DNA of 64,000 bases from Arsenophonus sp. aPb (GCF_029873475.1 NZ_CP123499.1:1612001-1676000), one strand, 5' to 3'; positions 9,509-19,369 are shown, counted from the stretch's first letter. The notes: a model not told the origin generated them from the letters alone. Program-made: numbers and translations.

Positions 9509-10483
9509 TTATATTGTTGGTAATTGAATCCCTTTAAACATCTCTTCGATTTCTTCATTTGAACGCAAAGAGATCGCTTTATCAACAACATCAGGTGTTA
9601 AATGTGGTGCAAAACGCCAAATAAAATCATACATATAACTACGTAGAAAACTATTACGATGAAAACCTATTTTTGTGGTGCTATAGCTGAACTTATCCCG
9701 CATATCAATAATAACTAAGTCTTGATCCAGAATAGGATCAACTGCCATGCTAGCAATAATTCCTATACCTAAACCTAATCTTACATAAGTCTTAATAACA
9801 TCAGCATCTGTAGCAGTAAAAATAATCTTAGCCTGTAAACCTGCCTTAAAAAAAGCCTCATCCAACTCAGAACGACCGGTAAAACCATGGGTATAAGTCA
9901 CAATCGGGTATTGAGCGAGTTCATTAATAGTAATATTTTTCTTGCCAGCCAAAGGATGATCTGCTTTAACGACAACCGATCGATTCCAATGATAACAAGG
10001 TAACATCACTAAATCTTTGTAAAGATGTAAAGCTTCAGTTGCAATAGCAAAGTCGCTATTTCCTTTACTGACATCTTCCGCAATTTGGATTGGCGAGCCC
10101 TGGCTCATATGTAAGGAAACTTGTGGATAATGTTCGATAAATTGCTTAATCACCGGAGGAAGAGCATACCTTGCTTGAGTATGTGTAGTAGCAATCGCCA
10201 ATATGCCGCGATCAGGGTAAGTATGTTCACCAACGACTGCTCGAATAGCGTTCATTTTCGTCATCACTTCTCGAGCAATTTTTATCACTTCCTTTCCGGC
10301 GGGAGTAACATGCGTTAAATGTTTACCACTACGACCAAAAATTTGCACTCCAAGTTCATCTTCAAGCATACGAACCTGCTTGCTTATACCTGGTTGTGAT
10401 GTATATAACCCTTCAGCTGTTGATGAAACATTTAAATTATGATTTTCAATCTCTACAATGTAACGTAATTGCTGTAATTTCAT
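9509..10483 (-). CDS. cysB: LysR-type regulator CysB
   Basis: Activator of sulphate assimilation and cysteine synthesis genes that responds to N-acetylserine. 324 aa, same as E. coli. The N-terminal winged helix-turn-helix is at about residues 1-60 (MKLQQLRYIVEI, STAEGLYTSQPGISKQ) and the periplasmic-binding-like effector domain at about 90-300. Neighbours topA and acnA match E. coli order except that sodC lies between cysB and topA. Confidence 0.97.
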   Translation of the reverse strand: MKLQQLRYIVEIENHNLNVSSTAEGLYTSQPGISKQVRMLEDELGVQIFGRSGKHLTHVTPAGKEVIKIAREVMTKMNAIRAVVGEHTYPDRGILAIATTHTQARYALPPVIKQFIEHYPQVSLHMSQGSPIQIAEDVSKGNSDFAIATEALHLYKDLVMLPCYHWNRSVVVKADHPLAGKKNITINELAQYPIVTYTHGFTGRSELDEAFFKAGLQAKIIFTATDADVIKTYVRLGLGIGIIASMAVDPILDQDLVIIDMRDKFSYSTTKIGFHRNSFLRSYMYDFIWRFAPHLTPDVVDKAISLRSNEEIEEMFKGIQLPTI

Positions 10484-10815
10484 CTTATTCAGCGTCCTAT
10501 AAATTGAATAAAGGATTAATTATTTAATAACTTATAGTAAGTATATTATAACAAAAAGAAATATAAGTGTTATTTATTATAATCAATAATATATGTGGTT
10601 GTGAATATAACAACAAATAAATTACAAATAAAATATTATTAATATAATTAACTTATTTTACTAACAATTAATTATATATTTATTAGTTATAATGAATATA
10701 AATTTTGACAAGATTTATTAATTGACTGAATGTTAAAAATAAAAAGCCAAACAAAGCCATTATCTATTACTAAAGATTTCCTAAACTAACTTTGCATGGC
10801 TTAAAAATAAATTAA
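10484..10815. other. AT-rich spacer between cysB and sodC
   Basis: 332 nt, very AT-rich, no gene. The sodC-proximal part has a weak long-range repeat (AAGCCAT and ATGGCTT near 10755-10800) that might be a loose sodC terminator; the spacing is too long to be sure. The cysB promoter should lie near 10484-10600. Confidence 0.4.
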
Positions 10816-11340
10816 TTATTTAATAATACCGCAAACTACCCTTAAACCACCACCACCTAATGTTGCTGGATGATCTGAATAATTATCGCCACCTTCATGG
10901 ATCATTAATGCTCTATTCTTAATTTGACTTATTAATTTTAAGCGCGGTGCTAAAATAGCATAATCAGCACTACCATTTGCATTAACGACTAAACCCGGTA
11001 AATCACCTAAATGCCCACTACTATCATATGGACCTTTATGTTTAGCCGTTTTATTGGGATCAAAATGGCCACCTGCTTTTCCTGCTGCTATTAACTTTCC
11101 CTCTTTTTGTAAAGCATCACAATTAGGATGTTCATGAATATGAAAACCATGTATTCCTGGCACTAGTCCTTGTAATTGCGGAGTAAACAATAAACCAAAC
11201 TTCGTTTCCGTGATGGTAATTTTACCAACGGATTGACCGTTATTTTTTGCTGTAACTATCTGCATTGGGACTGTAATTGATTTGGCTAGCGAAGTTGCAG
11301 TGAAAAAAGCGCCCACAATTAGTAACATTTTTAATTTCAT
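10816..11340 (-). CDS. sodC: Periplasmic Cu/Zn superoxide dismutase
   Basis: Dismutates superoxide in the periplasm. 174 aa with an N-terminal signal peptide (about residues 1-19, ending TSLAK). Copper and zinc ligands are visible: H67 and H69 in GFHIHEHPNC, H92 in GGHFDPN, H101, H110 and D113 in SSGHLGD, and H148 in MIHEGGDN. The disulfide pair is C74-C170 and the active-site Arg lies in GGLRVVCG. In E. coli sodC is elsewhere; here it sits between cysB and topA, a relocation or acquisition. Confidence 0.95.
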   Translation of the reverse strand: MKLKMLLIVGAFFTATSLAKSITVPMQIVTAKNNGQSVGKITITETKFGLLFTPQLQGLVPGIHGFHIHEHPNCDALQKEGKLIAAGKAGGHFDPNKTAKHKGPYDSSGHLGDLPGLVVNANGSADYAILAPRLKLISQIKNRALMIHEGGDNYSDHPATLGGGGLRVVCGIIK

Positions 11341-11394
11341 AGATATTAATCCTTGTTATGATTTGAAATACCGAGGATAAGTAAACTAAAAATT

Positions 11395-11420
11395 AGGCTA
11401 CTGAAATCAGTAGCCTTGTT
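11395..11420 (-). terminator. Terminator downstream of topA
   Basis: AGGCTACTGA pairs perfectly with TCAGTAGCCT (11395-11404 with 11407-11416). Read on the minus strand it is followed by a T-rich run, as expected for a terminator placed just after topA and before sodC. Confidence 0.85.
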
Positions 11421-11444
11421 TAATTATAGGAAGCAGATAAGCTT

Positions 11445-14045
11445 TTATTTGTTTTTTTCTATCCATTTACCATCAATATAAAATGCACTCCAGCCAGTTG
11501 CTTTACCACTTTTTTCTGAGGAAATATATTGTTGTTTGGTCTTACGACTAAATCTAACAATTGTTTTATTACCCTCAGGATCTGTCAGTGGCGCTAAGGT
11601 TAAATAGCTAAATTTGGCGGGCAAACGATCTTTAAAACGCACCAATTCTTCAACCAATGGTGCGCGAGTCTCTCTTGATTTTGGAAAAGTGTTAGCAGCT
11701 AAAAATATTCCCGCCGCACCGTCTCTTAATACAAAGTAAGCATCTGATTTTTCACAAACTAATTCTGGCAGTGGAATAGGATCTTCTTTAGGTGGAGCCA
11801 CTTCACCACTCTTTAAAATCTTACGAGTATTTTTACAAGCGTCATTCGTGCATCCCATATATTTGCCAAAGCGCCCCATTTTCAGATGCATTTCTGAGCC
11901 ACATTTATCGCATTCAATAACTGGCCCATCATAGCCTTTAATACGGAATTCACCTTCTTCAACTTCATAACCATTACATACTGGATTATTACCACATACA
12001 TGTAATTTACGTTTATTGTCAATAAGGTAACTATCCATCGCGGTGGTGCATTTAGGACATCTCCGGCGGGCCCGCAAAGCATGTGTTTCTACATCCTCTT
12101 CTTCTCCTACCAGAATATTTGATAATTCATCTTCTGGAATTAGATTAATTGTTTTTTTGCAACACTCTTTGGTTGGTAAGCTATAACCAGAACATCCAAG
12201 AAAAACACCCGTAGAAGCAGTTCTAATTCCCATTTTTCGGTGACAGTCAGGACATTCAATCGATGTTAATACCATCGGATTGGGTCGCATACCGCCTTCC
12301 TCAGGTGCCTTGTTGGCGTTTTCAAGCTGCTCAGTAAAAGCAGCAAAAAATTCATCTAAAACACTCTTCCACTCAATACGATCTTCTGCTATTAAGTCAA
12401 GTTGATCTTCCATTCGAGCAGTAAAATCATAGTCCATTAATTCACTAAAATTTTCATCTAACCGATCAGTAACTATTTCACCTATTTTTTCAGCATAAAA
12501 ACGGCGATTTTCAACTTTTACATAGCCTCGATCTTGGATAGTTGAAATTATAACCGGATAGGTTGATGGCCGGCCAATTCCACGTTTTTCTAATTCTCTA
12601 ACCAGTGAAGCTTCGCTAAAACGCGCAGGAGGTTTAGTAAAGTGTTGGCTGGGAGACAATTTATCTAATTCAAGCTGATTACCAACTTTAACCATTGGTA
12701 ATATTTTATCTTCATCACCTTTGCGTAATGCAGGCATAACTTTGGTCCAACCATCAAAACGCAAAATACGCCCTTTAGCTTTCAATTCAAAATCTCCAGC
12801 TTTGACGGTTAATGTTGTTGAATCAAATTCTGCTGGTGTCATTTGGCACGCGACAAATTGGTTCCAAATCAGCTGATACAATTTTTTAGCATCCGCCTCC
12901 ATCCCTGTTAAAGAGTCAACATTAACCTCAATATTTGAAGGACGAATAGCTTCATGTGCTTCTTGAGAACTTTTTTGATTGGTATAGACATTCCCCTGTT
13001 TAGGTAAATATTTTTTACCAAATTTATTCTCAATATAATCGCGGGCCATAGTTAAAGCATCCTGACTTAAGTTAGTCGAGTCAGTACGCATATAGGTAAT
13101 ATAACCTGCTTCGTAAAGCCGCTGTGCCATCATCATGGTTTTCTTAACGCCAAAGCCTAGACGTGTGCTTGCCGCTTGTTGCAGCGTTGAGGTAATAAAA
13201 GGGGCGCTAGGTTTACTAATTGTGGGGCGATCTTCGCGATCTGCTACCTGGTAATGTGCATCTTTTAATAATGCAACGGCAGCATCAATTTGTGCTTTGG
13301 TGATGGGTTTAAACGGTTTACCCTTTTCGTGTGTGACCTCCAGTCGAATTAATGCCGTATCAAGGGTAAGTAATTCGGCATGTAGCTGCCAATATTCTTG
13401 TGGAACAAATGCTTTAATTTCGCGTTCTCGTTCAACAATTAGACGCACAGCAACTGATTGAACACGACCAGCAGAAAGACCGCGAGCAATTTTTTTCCAT
13501 AATAATGGTGAAACCATGTAACCAACAACCCGATCTAAAAAACGCCGAGCTTGTTGCGCATTAACACGATCAATATTTAATTCACCGGGATTATCAAAAG
13601 CCTGCTTAATCGCGTTTTTAGTAATTTCATTAAAAACTACTCGACTAAAGCGTTGATTATCACCACCAATCACTTCTCGCAAATGCCAGGCAATCGCTTC
13701 CCCCTCACGATCGAGATCCGTTGCCAGATAGATGTGTTCAGCGTCAGAAGCGAGCGATCTTAATTCAGCAACGACTTTTTCTTTGCCAGGTAAAATTTGA
13801 TAATTAGCTTTCCACCCGTGGTATGGGTCAACTCCCATTCGATTTACAAGCGCCTCATGTTCATCTTTTTTTACTTTTTTAACCTTGTTGGCTGAGTTTG
13901 TATTCTTTTGTGAGCTGGAACCACCACTTTTTGGCAAATCACGTATATGCCCTACGCTGCTTTTAACAACGTAGTTATTACCAAGATATTTATTGATCGT
14001 CTTAGCTTTTGCCGGGGACTCCACAATAACAAGAGCTTTACCCAT
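11445..14045 (-). CDS. topA: DNA topoisomerase I
   Basis: Type IA topoisomerase that relaxes negative supercoils. 866 aa (E. coli 865). The TOPRIM domain is N-terminal (ALVIVESPAKAKTI; acidic ATDLDREGE at about 109-116). The catalytic Tyr318 is in YITYMRTDSTN, and GLSAGRVQSVAV is intact. The C-terminus has the tetracysteine zinc-finger modules (for example CPDC, CPKC, CDKCG) followed by zinc-ribbon-like domains. A yciN gene usually found between topA and sohB in E. coli is missing. Confidence 0.97.
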   Translation of the reverse strand: MGKALVIVESPAKAKTINKYLGNNYVVKSSVGHIRDLPKSGGSSSQKNTNSANKVKKVKKDEHEALVNRMGVDPYHGWKANYQILPGKEKVVAELRSLASDAEHIYLATDLDREGEAIAWHLREVIGGDNQRFSRVVFNEITKNAIKQAFDNPGELNIDRVNAQQARRFLDRVVGYMVSPLLWKKIARGLSAGRVQSVAVRLIVEREREIKAFVPQEYWQLHAELLTLDTALIRLEVTHEKGKPFKPITKAQIDAAVALLKDAHYQVADREDRPTISKPSAPFITSTLQQAASTRLGFGVKKTMMMAQRLYEAGYITYMRTDSTNLSQDALTMARDYIENKFGKKYLPKQGNVYTNQKSSQEAHEAIRPSNIEVNVDSLTGMEADAKKLYQLIWNQFVACQMTPAEFDSTTLTVKAGDFELKAKGRILRFDGWTKVMPALRKGDEDKILPMVKVGNQLELDKLSPSQHFTKPPARFSEASLVRELEKRGIGRPSTYPVIISTIQDRGYVKVENRRFYAEKIGEIVTDRLDENFSELMDYDFTARMEDQLDLIAEDRIEWKSVLDEFFAAFTEQLENANKAPEEGGMRPNPMVLTSIECPDCHRKMGIRTASTGVFLGCSGYSLPTKECCKKTINLIPEDELSNILVGEEEDVETHALRARRRCPKCTTAMDSYLIDNKRKLHVCGNNPVCNGYEVEEGEFRIKGYDGPVIECDKCGSEMHLKMGRFGKYMGCTNDACKNTRKILKSGEVAPPKEDPIPLPELVCEKSDAYFVLRDGAAGIFLAANTFPKSRETRAPLVEELVRFKDRLPAKFSYLTLAPLTDPEGNKTIVRFSRKTKQQYISSEKSGKATGWSAFYIDGKWIEKNK

Positions 14046-14570
14046 AGTTATCTTTACCTAAAATATTGTCTAAGCGTACTGGCTTTCAAGCCAGATGAAA
14101 TGAAATCTCTTTTTATATTGCGTCAGATTTACAATATATCAACTTTTTTTTGCTTAAATACTTCGCCATAAAGATAAAAACCTTTGTTAATTCATACTGT
14201 AATCAGATTCAATAATACAATTTTGTCAGTAAAACCATGACAAAAGTAAAGCATAGTAAGTAATAAAAGGCCTACACTCTACCTGATAAAAAATGATGCG
14301 CAACCACTTATTTTATTCACTGCTATTCTTATAACAACAAAAATTACTTCAATAAGTTATGAATACATTATAAAAAAAATCAATAAAATTATATAAAAAG
14401 TATCAAAAACATTGTTCAAACAGATAAATAAATAAAATTTTTAGAAAGAAATTAATTTCCTAATAAAATAGCTTAATGATGGTATATAAAATTATTTATC
14501 ATGTTTTTAAGTAATTAATTAATATTTTATTTGCAATAGAATAATTAAATTTTAACCATCACGTTATAAA
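14046..14570. other. Non-coding gap between topA and sohB
   Basis: About 525 nt of AT-rich DNA with no credible gene on either strand. E. coli carries yciN here. The topA promoter region must lie near its lower-coordinate end. No repeat or RNA gene was recognised. Confidence 0.5.
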
Positions 14571-14597
14571 AATACCGGCTGAAAACGCCGGTATTTA
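14571..14597 (-). terminator. Terminator downstream of sohB
   Basis: AATACCGGC (14571-14579) pairs perfectly with GCCGGTATT (14587-14595) around a 7-nt loop. On the minus strand it follows the sohB stop codon and runs into a T-rich stretch. Confidence 0.85.
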
Positions 14598-14612
14598 TTT
14601 CTTAATCTTAAT

Positions 14613-15659
14613 TTAAAATAGTGGTTTCTGTCCTCTTTGCCACCAGCGTATTAACAACTTATCTGCATTTTCTATCATGCTGCCCATTAGGCGATCAACA
14701 AAACGTTTCGCAGGCGTATAAGTCACCGCAATAATTTCACGTGATTCAATTTGATTGATAATAATGTCATCACTAACGCCTATCTCATCAATTAAGCCTT
14801 TTTCCTTCGCTTGGACACCATACCAATGCTCACCTGTTGCAACAGCATTGATATCAAGGGCTGGCCGTTTTTGATGCACAAAATCTTTAAATAGTTGATG
14901 TGTTTCATTTAAATCTTGTACAAACTTCTTGCGTCCCTGCTCGGTATTTTCACCTAACAAAGTTAGTGTGCGTTTATACTCTCCGGCAGTATGCAATTCT
15001 ACATCAATATCCTTTTTCTTAAGTAATCGATGAAAATTGGGTACTTGAGCAACCACACCAATAGAGCCAATAATGGCGAAGGGAGCCGCCACAATATGAT
15101 CGGCGACACAAGCCATCATATAACCGCCGCTTGCCGCTACTTTATCCACCGAAACAATTAATTTCAGGCCTTTTTCTCGTAAACGATTTAGTTGAGAGGC
15201 AGCTAAACCATAGCCGTGCACAACACCACCTGGGCTTTCAAGCTTCAGTAAAACTTCATCTTTGTTGTCAGCAATTGATAGAATTGCAGTAATTTCTTCA
15301 CGTAATGCATTGACTTCCAGAGCATTCATGCTGCCTTTAAAATCAATTACAAAAAGACAAGGTTTTTTTAGCGTTGTTTGACCAACTTTAGCATCCGCTT
15401 TCTGCTTTTTTTCTTCAATTTTACGTTGTTTCTTATAGGTTTTTAACCAAACTTTGTATTCAGCATCACTCATCTTAACCTGTTGCATTTCACGCTGACG
15501 TTCGCGATAAGCTTCACTTAAATCAATAAGTTTTAAATCACCTTTTTTGTTCTGCTTACGCAGCCCAATGCTAAAAATAAATAATGAAATCAATATAATA
15601 GCAACAAATACTGTAGCTATTTTAGCAACAAATAATCCATACGATGAAAGAAATTCCAC
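14613..15659 (-). CDS. sohB: Inner-membrane S49 peptidase SohB
   Basis: Putative membrane-anchored serine protease of the signal-peptide-peptidase A family. 348 aa (E. coli 349). One N-terminal membrane segment (about 8-30) is followed by a charged linker and the S49 domain (about 95-310). The nucleophile Ser is in KVAASGGYMMACVADH, followed by AIIGSIGV. In E. coli extra copies suppress degP (htrA) mutants. It is divergent from yciK with a 113-nt spacer. Confidence 0.96.
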   Translation of the reverse strand: MEFLSSYGLFVAKIATVFVAIILISLFIFSIGLRKQNKKGDLKLIDLSEAYRERQREMQQVKMSDAEYKVWLKTYKKQRKIEEKKQKADAKVGQTTLKKPCLFVIDFKGSMNALEVNALREEITAILSIADNKDEVLLKLESPGGVVHGYGLAASQLNRLREKGLKLIVSVDKVAASGGYMMACVADHIVAAPFAIIGSIGVVAQVPNFHRLLKKKDIDVELHTAGEYKRTLTLLGENTEQGRKKFVQDLNETHQLFKDFVHQKRPALDINAVATGEHWYGVQAKEKGLIDEIGVSDDIIINQIESREIIAVTYTPAKRFVDRLMGSMIENADKLLIRWWQRGQKPLF

Positions 15660-15772
15660 AATTCTATCCTTCTTTACAGAATATAAACAATGGGGGTATT
15701 GTAACTAAAAACTTGATAAAGTGCTTATAACTCTCATTAATAAATTTGAATAATCAAAAGTAGGAAAATATC

Positions 15773-16543
15773 ATGTTACATTACCAAGCTAAAGCTGATC
15801 TACTTAACCAAAAAAACATTCTAATTACAGGCGCTGGCGATGGCATTGGACGTGAAGCGGCATTAACTTATTCACGTTATGGCGCTAATCTTATTTTAGT
15901 CGGTAGAACACTGGCAAAACTAGAACACGTTAAACAGGAAATTATTTCTAATAGCAAATTTATACCTTCAGTTTCTATTTATCCACTTGATTTGTTAACA
16001 ATAACTGAATCACAATGCCATGAATTAGCAACTGACATTAACCAAAATTATCCCTATCTTGATGGTGTATTACATAATGCCAGCATATTAGGAAAAATTG
16101 CACCGATTATTGATCAACCCATAAAACTCTGGCATGACGTTATGCAAGTAAACGTTAATGCAACTTTTATGCTAACACAAGCGCTACTACCACTGCTTTT
16201 ACAAGCACCTAATAGTTCTTTAATATTTACTACATCAAGCGTCGGTAGACGAGGACGAGCTAATTGGGGTGCCTACTCGGTTTCCAAATTCGCAACGGAA
16301 GGTCTAATGCAGATATTATTTGATGAATATAAAGAGACTAATTTACGGGTTAATTGCATTAATCCTGGAGGAACAAGAACGCAAATGAGAGCAGACGCTT
16401 TTCCCTCAGAGGATCCTATGAAGTTAAAGACCTCACAAGAAATTATGCCGCTATATCTTTATCTAATGGGAGAAGACAGTATTAAAGAATCAGGAATAAG
16501 TTTTGATGCACAGCCTAATCGTAAACCAGGCGTGGCAAATTAA
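15773..16543 (+). CDS. yciK: Short-chain dehydrogenase/reductase YciK
   Basis: SDR-family oxidoreductase of unknown substrate, 256 aa (E. coli 252). The nucleotide-binding motif is TGAGDGIG (about 21-28). The structural NAS motif is HNASILG, the catalytic Ser is in FTTSSVGR, and Tyr/Lys are in WGAYSVSKFA. In E. coli yciK is followed by btuR in the same direction. Here the next gene is an unrelated lipoprotein on the opposite strand. Confidence 0.93.
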   Translation: MLHYQAKADLLNQKNILITGAGDGIGREAALTYSRYGANLILVGRTLAKLEHVKQEIISNSKFIPSVSIYPLDLLTITESQCHELATDINQNYPYLDGVLHNASILGKIAPIIDQPIKLWHDVMQVNVNATFMLTQALLPLLLQAPNSSLIFTTSSVGRRGRANWGAYSVSKFATEGLMQILFDEYKETNLRVNCINPGGTRTQMRADAFPSEDPMKLKTSQEIMPLYLYLMGEDSIKESGISFDAQPNRKPGVAN

Positions 16544-16619
16544 TATTGACGTAATAAACGAAAAGCAAAAAATTAATAATGAGTGATGTAACTAATTATC
16601 AAATAAAGTTATTATTCAA

Positions 16620-17552
16620 TTAGTGAGCTTTATAGGTATTTGCTGGGCGACGCTTTAATATCCCTGCATTAAAAATCATATTTGTTTGATTAATAAAAGC
16701 AGAATATTCATCACGATCATGCTTATTCTGCCCCAAATGGAAAGTGCTATACAATTTCGCCATATTGTAAAGATATTGATAATATTCTTCATAGATTTGT
16801 GCCTTAGATTCTACATTACTGATGTTTTTAAAATTATCAACAATTTCGACAATTTTATTAGCATAAGATTGTAAAGAATAATTATTGAAATTTGCAATTG
16901 GAAGTGCATATTCAAATGAATGAGTTACCGTATTTTGTTCGTTTAGGCCTTTATCAACAATTTGAATATTATTAACTTTTGATCCTACTACTGACAAAAA
17001 ATCAATAAACTCCTCTTTAGTGAAACATTTTGTTTCCACATGCCCCTCTGATTGTTTGCTTTTATTCAAGGCTAAAACATTCAGAAAGGATGTGCCTATA
17101 GGGTAATCACATTTAAAAACATTATTATCAATAAATAAGGCATTACTACTTAATATTGGGCCCTGTACTTTTATTCCATCAACAACAATCTGATTATACT
17201 TTAAAGAGAGTAATTGGTTAGATATGATTTCTTTGAAAACCGAGCTGTATGCATAATAATATTGTTGGGTAGGATTAATAATTCCACCCTGGTTACCAGG
17301 ATAAATGATAAATTCAGTTTTTTGGCCAAGAGGATATTCAATCGTATGCTTGCCAGATTGTAAATCAACTTGTTTAATTTCACCTTGAACAAGTTTAACA
17401 GGATGATTATCAATCTTAAAATAAAGTGCATCCTTATTATTATGACTAATGTAAAATTTCCCATCAGCTGAATTGGTTAATTGCCGCTCATCACAGCTTG
17501 CTAACAGCAATACAAATAGGCTGTTAGCGATAATTTGCCAAAATTGTGGCAT
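16620..17552 (-). CDS. Unrecognised lipoprotein at the btuR locus
   Basis: I do not recognise this family. The preferred start is the ATG at 17552, with an AGAGGG Shine-Dalgarno about 9 nt upstream; an in-frame TTG at 17576 would add 8 residues. The ~310-aa product has a short signal peptide ending in lipobox LLASC with Cys20. Asp at +2 is the classical inner-membrane retention signal. Residues about 45-85 (FKIDNHPVKLVQGE...LQSGKHTIEYPLG) look like a small PEGA-like beta domain. The rest has mixed beta and helix with two further Cys, and ends Lys/Arg-rich (GILKRRPAN). No enzyme motif is visible. It occupies the place of cobalamin adenosyltransferase gene btuR. Confidence 0.75.
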   Translation of the reverse strand: MPQFWQIIANSLFVLLLASCDERQLTNSADGKFYISHNNKDALYFKIDNHPVKLVQGEIKQVDLQSGKHTIEYPLGQKTEFIIYPGNQGGIINPTQQYYYAYSSVFKEIISNQLLSLKYNQIVVDGIKVQGPILSSNALFIDNNVFKCDYPIGTSFLNVLALNKSKQSEGHVETKCFTKEEFIDFLSVVGSKVNNIQIVDKGLNEQNTVTHSFEYALPIANFNNYSLQSYANKIVEIVDNFKNISNVESKAQIYEEYYQYLYNMAKLYSTFHLGQNKHDRDEYSAFINQTNMIFNAGILKRRPANTYKAH

Positions 17553-17709
17553 ATAAAATTTCAACCCTCTAATCAAGTTAACCTAATGAAAGTAGCTTAT
17601 TTTGAGGTTCTTCTCAATTAAATTAAAAGTATTTATATAGCACTCTTTTTATCGATTAAACAAGTATTAGGTAGCTAAATTAGACTCTAATATTACCTTT
17701 AATTTTATA

Positions 17710-18636
17710 TTACACTTTACGCGCAGGCTTACTACGTCCCTTTGCGGCTCCAGTTGCTCGTTTATTTGCTGCCCGCATCGAAGAAACTTGTGTATGTCGT
17801 TTTACAGCACGACGAATCTGATTTGCTTTAATACGACGTCTATCTTGCTCAACTGCTATCTTACTGGCTGTTTCATTACTAAGACCAACCAGTTGACGCA
17901 AATAATTAATCTGTGCTAAACCTAATTCCGTCCATCCCCCTCTAGGTAATCCTTTTGGTAAATAAATATCACCATAACGAACACGAATCAGGCGACTGAC
18001 TTGAATGCCTACTGCTTCCCATAAACGTCTTACTTCACGATTACGACCTTCAGTTAAAGTAACATTAAACCATTGATTCATGCCTTCTCCGCCACGAAAC
18101 TTCAAGGTCTTAAAATTAGCTTCACCATCTTCCAGTTGAACACCTTTGGTCAATTGACGAATTTTAGCATCATTAATTTCACCAAAAACACGAACGGCAT
18201 ATTCACGTTCAACCTCATGACGTGGATGCATCAAACGATTAGCCAGTTCTCCATCTGTAGTAAACAATAATAAACCACACGTATTAACATCTAAGCGCCC
18301 TATCGCAATCCAGCGAGAACCTGTTAATTTTGGTAAGCGATCAAATACGGTTGGACGTCCTTCTGGATCATGATGAGTACATAGCTCACCTTCTGGCTTA
18401 TAATAAGCTAATATCCGACAAATGGTTTTCTCTGATTCTTTGATCCTTAACAGGTGACCATCTAAGCGAATTTTAGTGTTAGCCTTAACTTCTATTCGGT
18501 CACCCAACGTCGCTAATTGACCATCAACACTGATCCTGCCGGATTGAATAAAACTTTCTATTTCCCTGCGCGAACCATAACCACAACGAGCAAGGACTTT
18601 TTGTAACTTTTCACTTTTCTGCTTTTTAACGCTCAT
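17710..18636 (-). CDS. rluB: 23S rRNA pseudouridine(2605) synthase RluB
   Basis: Makes pseudouridine 2605 in 23S rRNA. It has an S4 RNA-binding domain at about residues 8-65 (KLQKVLARCGYGSRREIE) and a synthase domain with the catalytic Asp in GRLDVNTCGLLLF. A second motif is LTEGRNREVRRLWEAVG. The basic C-terminal tail (RRRIKANQIRRAVKRH) is typical. The ATG at 18636 was chosen because AGAGG lies 8 nt upstream and the family begins near here; an in-frame start at 18678 would add 14 residues. Confidence 0.95.
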   Translation of the reverse strand: MSVKKQKSEKLQKVLARCGYGSRREIESFIQSGRISVDGQLATLGDRIEVKANTKIRLDGHLLRIKESEKTICRILAYYKPEGELCTHHDPEGRPTVFDRLPKLTGSRWIAIGRLDVNTCGLLLFTTDGELANRLMHPRHEVEREYAVRVFGEINDAKIRQLTKGVQLEDGEANFKTLKFRGGEGMNQWFNVTLTEGRNREVRRLWEAVGIQVSRLIRVRYGDIYLPKGLPRGGWTELGLAQINYLRQLVGLSNETASKIAVEQDRRRIKANQIRRAVKRHTQVSSMRAANKRATGAAKGRSKPARKV

Positions 18637-18691
18637 AGCGTAAACCTCTTGTGTCACCTTCACAGGCGTCATAATCATAAAAATAACTTAA

Positions 18692-18723
18692 AAAAATAAA
18701 CTGTGCTTATTATACACAGTTTT
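18692..18723 (-). terminator. Probable terminator downstream of yciO
   Basis: On the minus strand AACTGTG pairs with CACAGTT around a loop that contains TATAAT, followed by TATTTTTTT. It lies between yciO and rluB. It may stop yciO; the TATAAT inside could alternatively be a -10 element for rluB. Confidence 0.5.
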
Positions 18724-18748
18724 TCTATTATCCCCAGCCGCAGTTTTT

Positions 18749-19369
18749 TTATTCAAATGGTATGGGTGAGCCCATTCCAACCCGAATGATATTTGGGGTA
18801 CTCTCCGTTAAATCAACCACCGTAGTTGGTTTTTCACTTATATAACCGCCATTGATAATTAAATCAACTTGTTCGCCAATTAAACTTTCAATCTCCTCGG
18901 CGGAAGACTGTGCAAAATCATCACCTGGCAATATTAAGCTAGTAGATAATAAAGGTTCGCCAATTCCATCAAGCAGATCTCTTGCAATTGGATTGCTAGG
19001 TAAACGTATCCCTATTGTCTTACGTTTTTTATTCATTATCCGACGGGGTACTTCTTTTGTTGCAAGTAAAATAAAGGTGTAATGACCTGGTGTACTATTT
19101 TTAATCATTCTAAATACAGGATTGTCCAGATAAGCATATTCAGCTATTTCGGATAAATTACGACACATCAGCGTAAAATTGTGACGAGAATCCAATTGAC
19201 GTAGGCGACAAATTTGCGTAAGGGCGTTTTTATTATCTAACTTACATCCAATTGCATAACCAGAATCAGTGGGATAAACAATAATGCCGCCTTTGTTTAA
19301 TATATTTACGCATTGGCTAATTAAGCGAGGTTGTGGATTTTGCGGGTGAATTTGCAAAGATTGTCCCAT
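18749..19369 (-). CDS. yciO: YrdC/Sua5-family protein YciO
   Basis: 206 aa, same length as E. coli YciO, a paralogue of TsaC/Sua5 that binds RNA and nucleotides and has weak threonylcarbamoyl-AMP activity in vitro. The YrdC core is seen in GGIIVYPTDSGYAIGC, LCRNLSEIAEYA, RRIMNKKRKTIGIRLP and LLSTSLILPG. Its cell role is not settled. It follows rnm on the same strand with a 93-nt spacer, as in E. coli. Confidence 0.95.
   Translation of the reverse strand: MGQSLQIHPQNPQPRLISQCVNILNKGGIIVYPTDSGYAIGCKLDNKNALTQICRLRQLDSRHNFTLMCRNLSEIAEYAYLDNPVFRMIKNSTPGHYTFILLATKEVPRRIMNKKRKTIGIRLPSNPIARDLLDGIGEPLLSTSLILPGDDFAQSSAEEIESLIGEQVDLIINGGYISEKPTTVVDLTESTPNIIRVGMGSPIPFE

Noticed and set aside
10755..10800. 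sodC terminator
   Set aside because: AAGCCAT and ATGGCTT can pair, but the ~40-nt loop and lack of T-tract make it unconvincing.
13947..14171. 74-codon plus-strand open frame across the topA start
   Set aside because: Overlaps the topA 5' end on the opposite strand and resembles no yciN.
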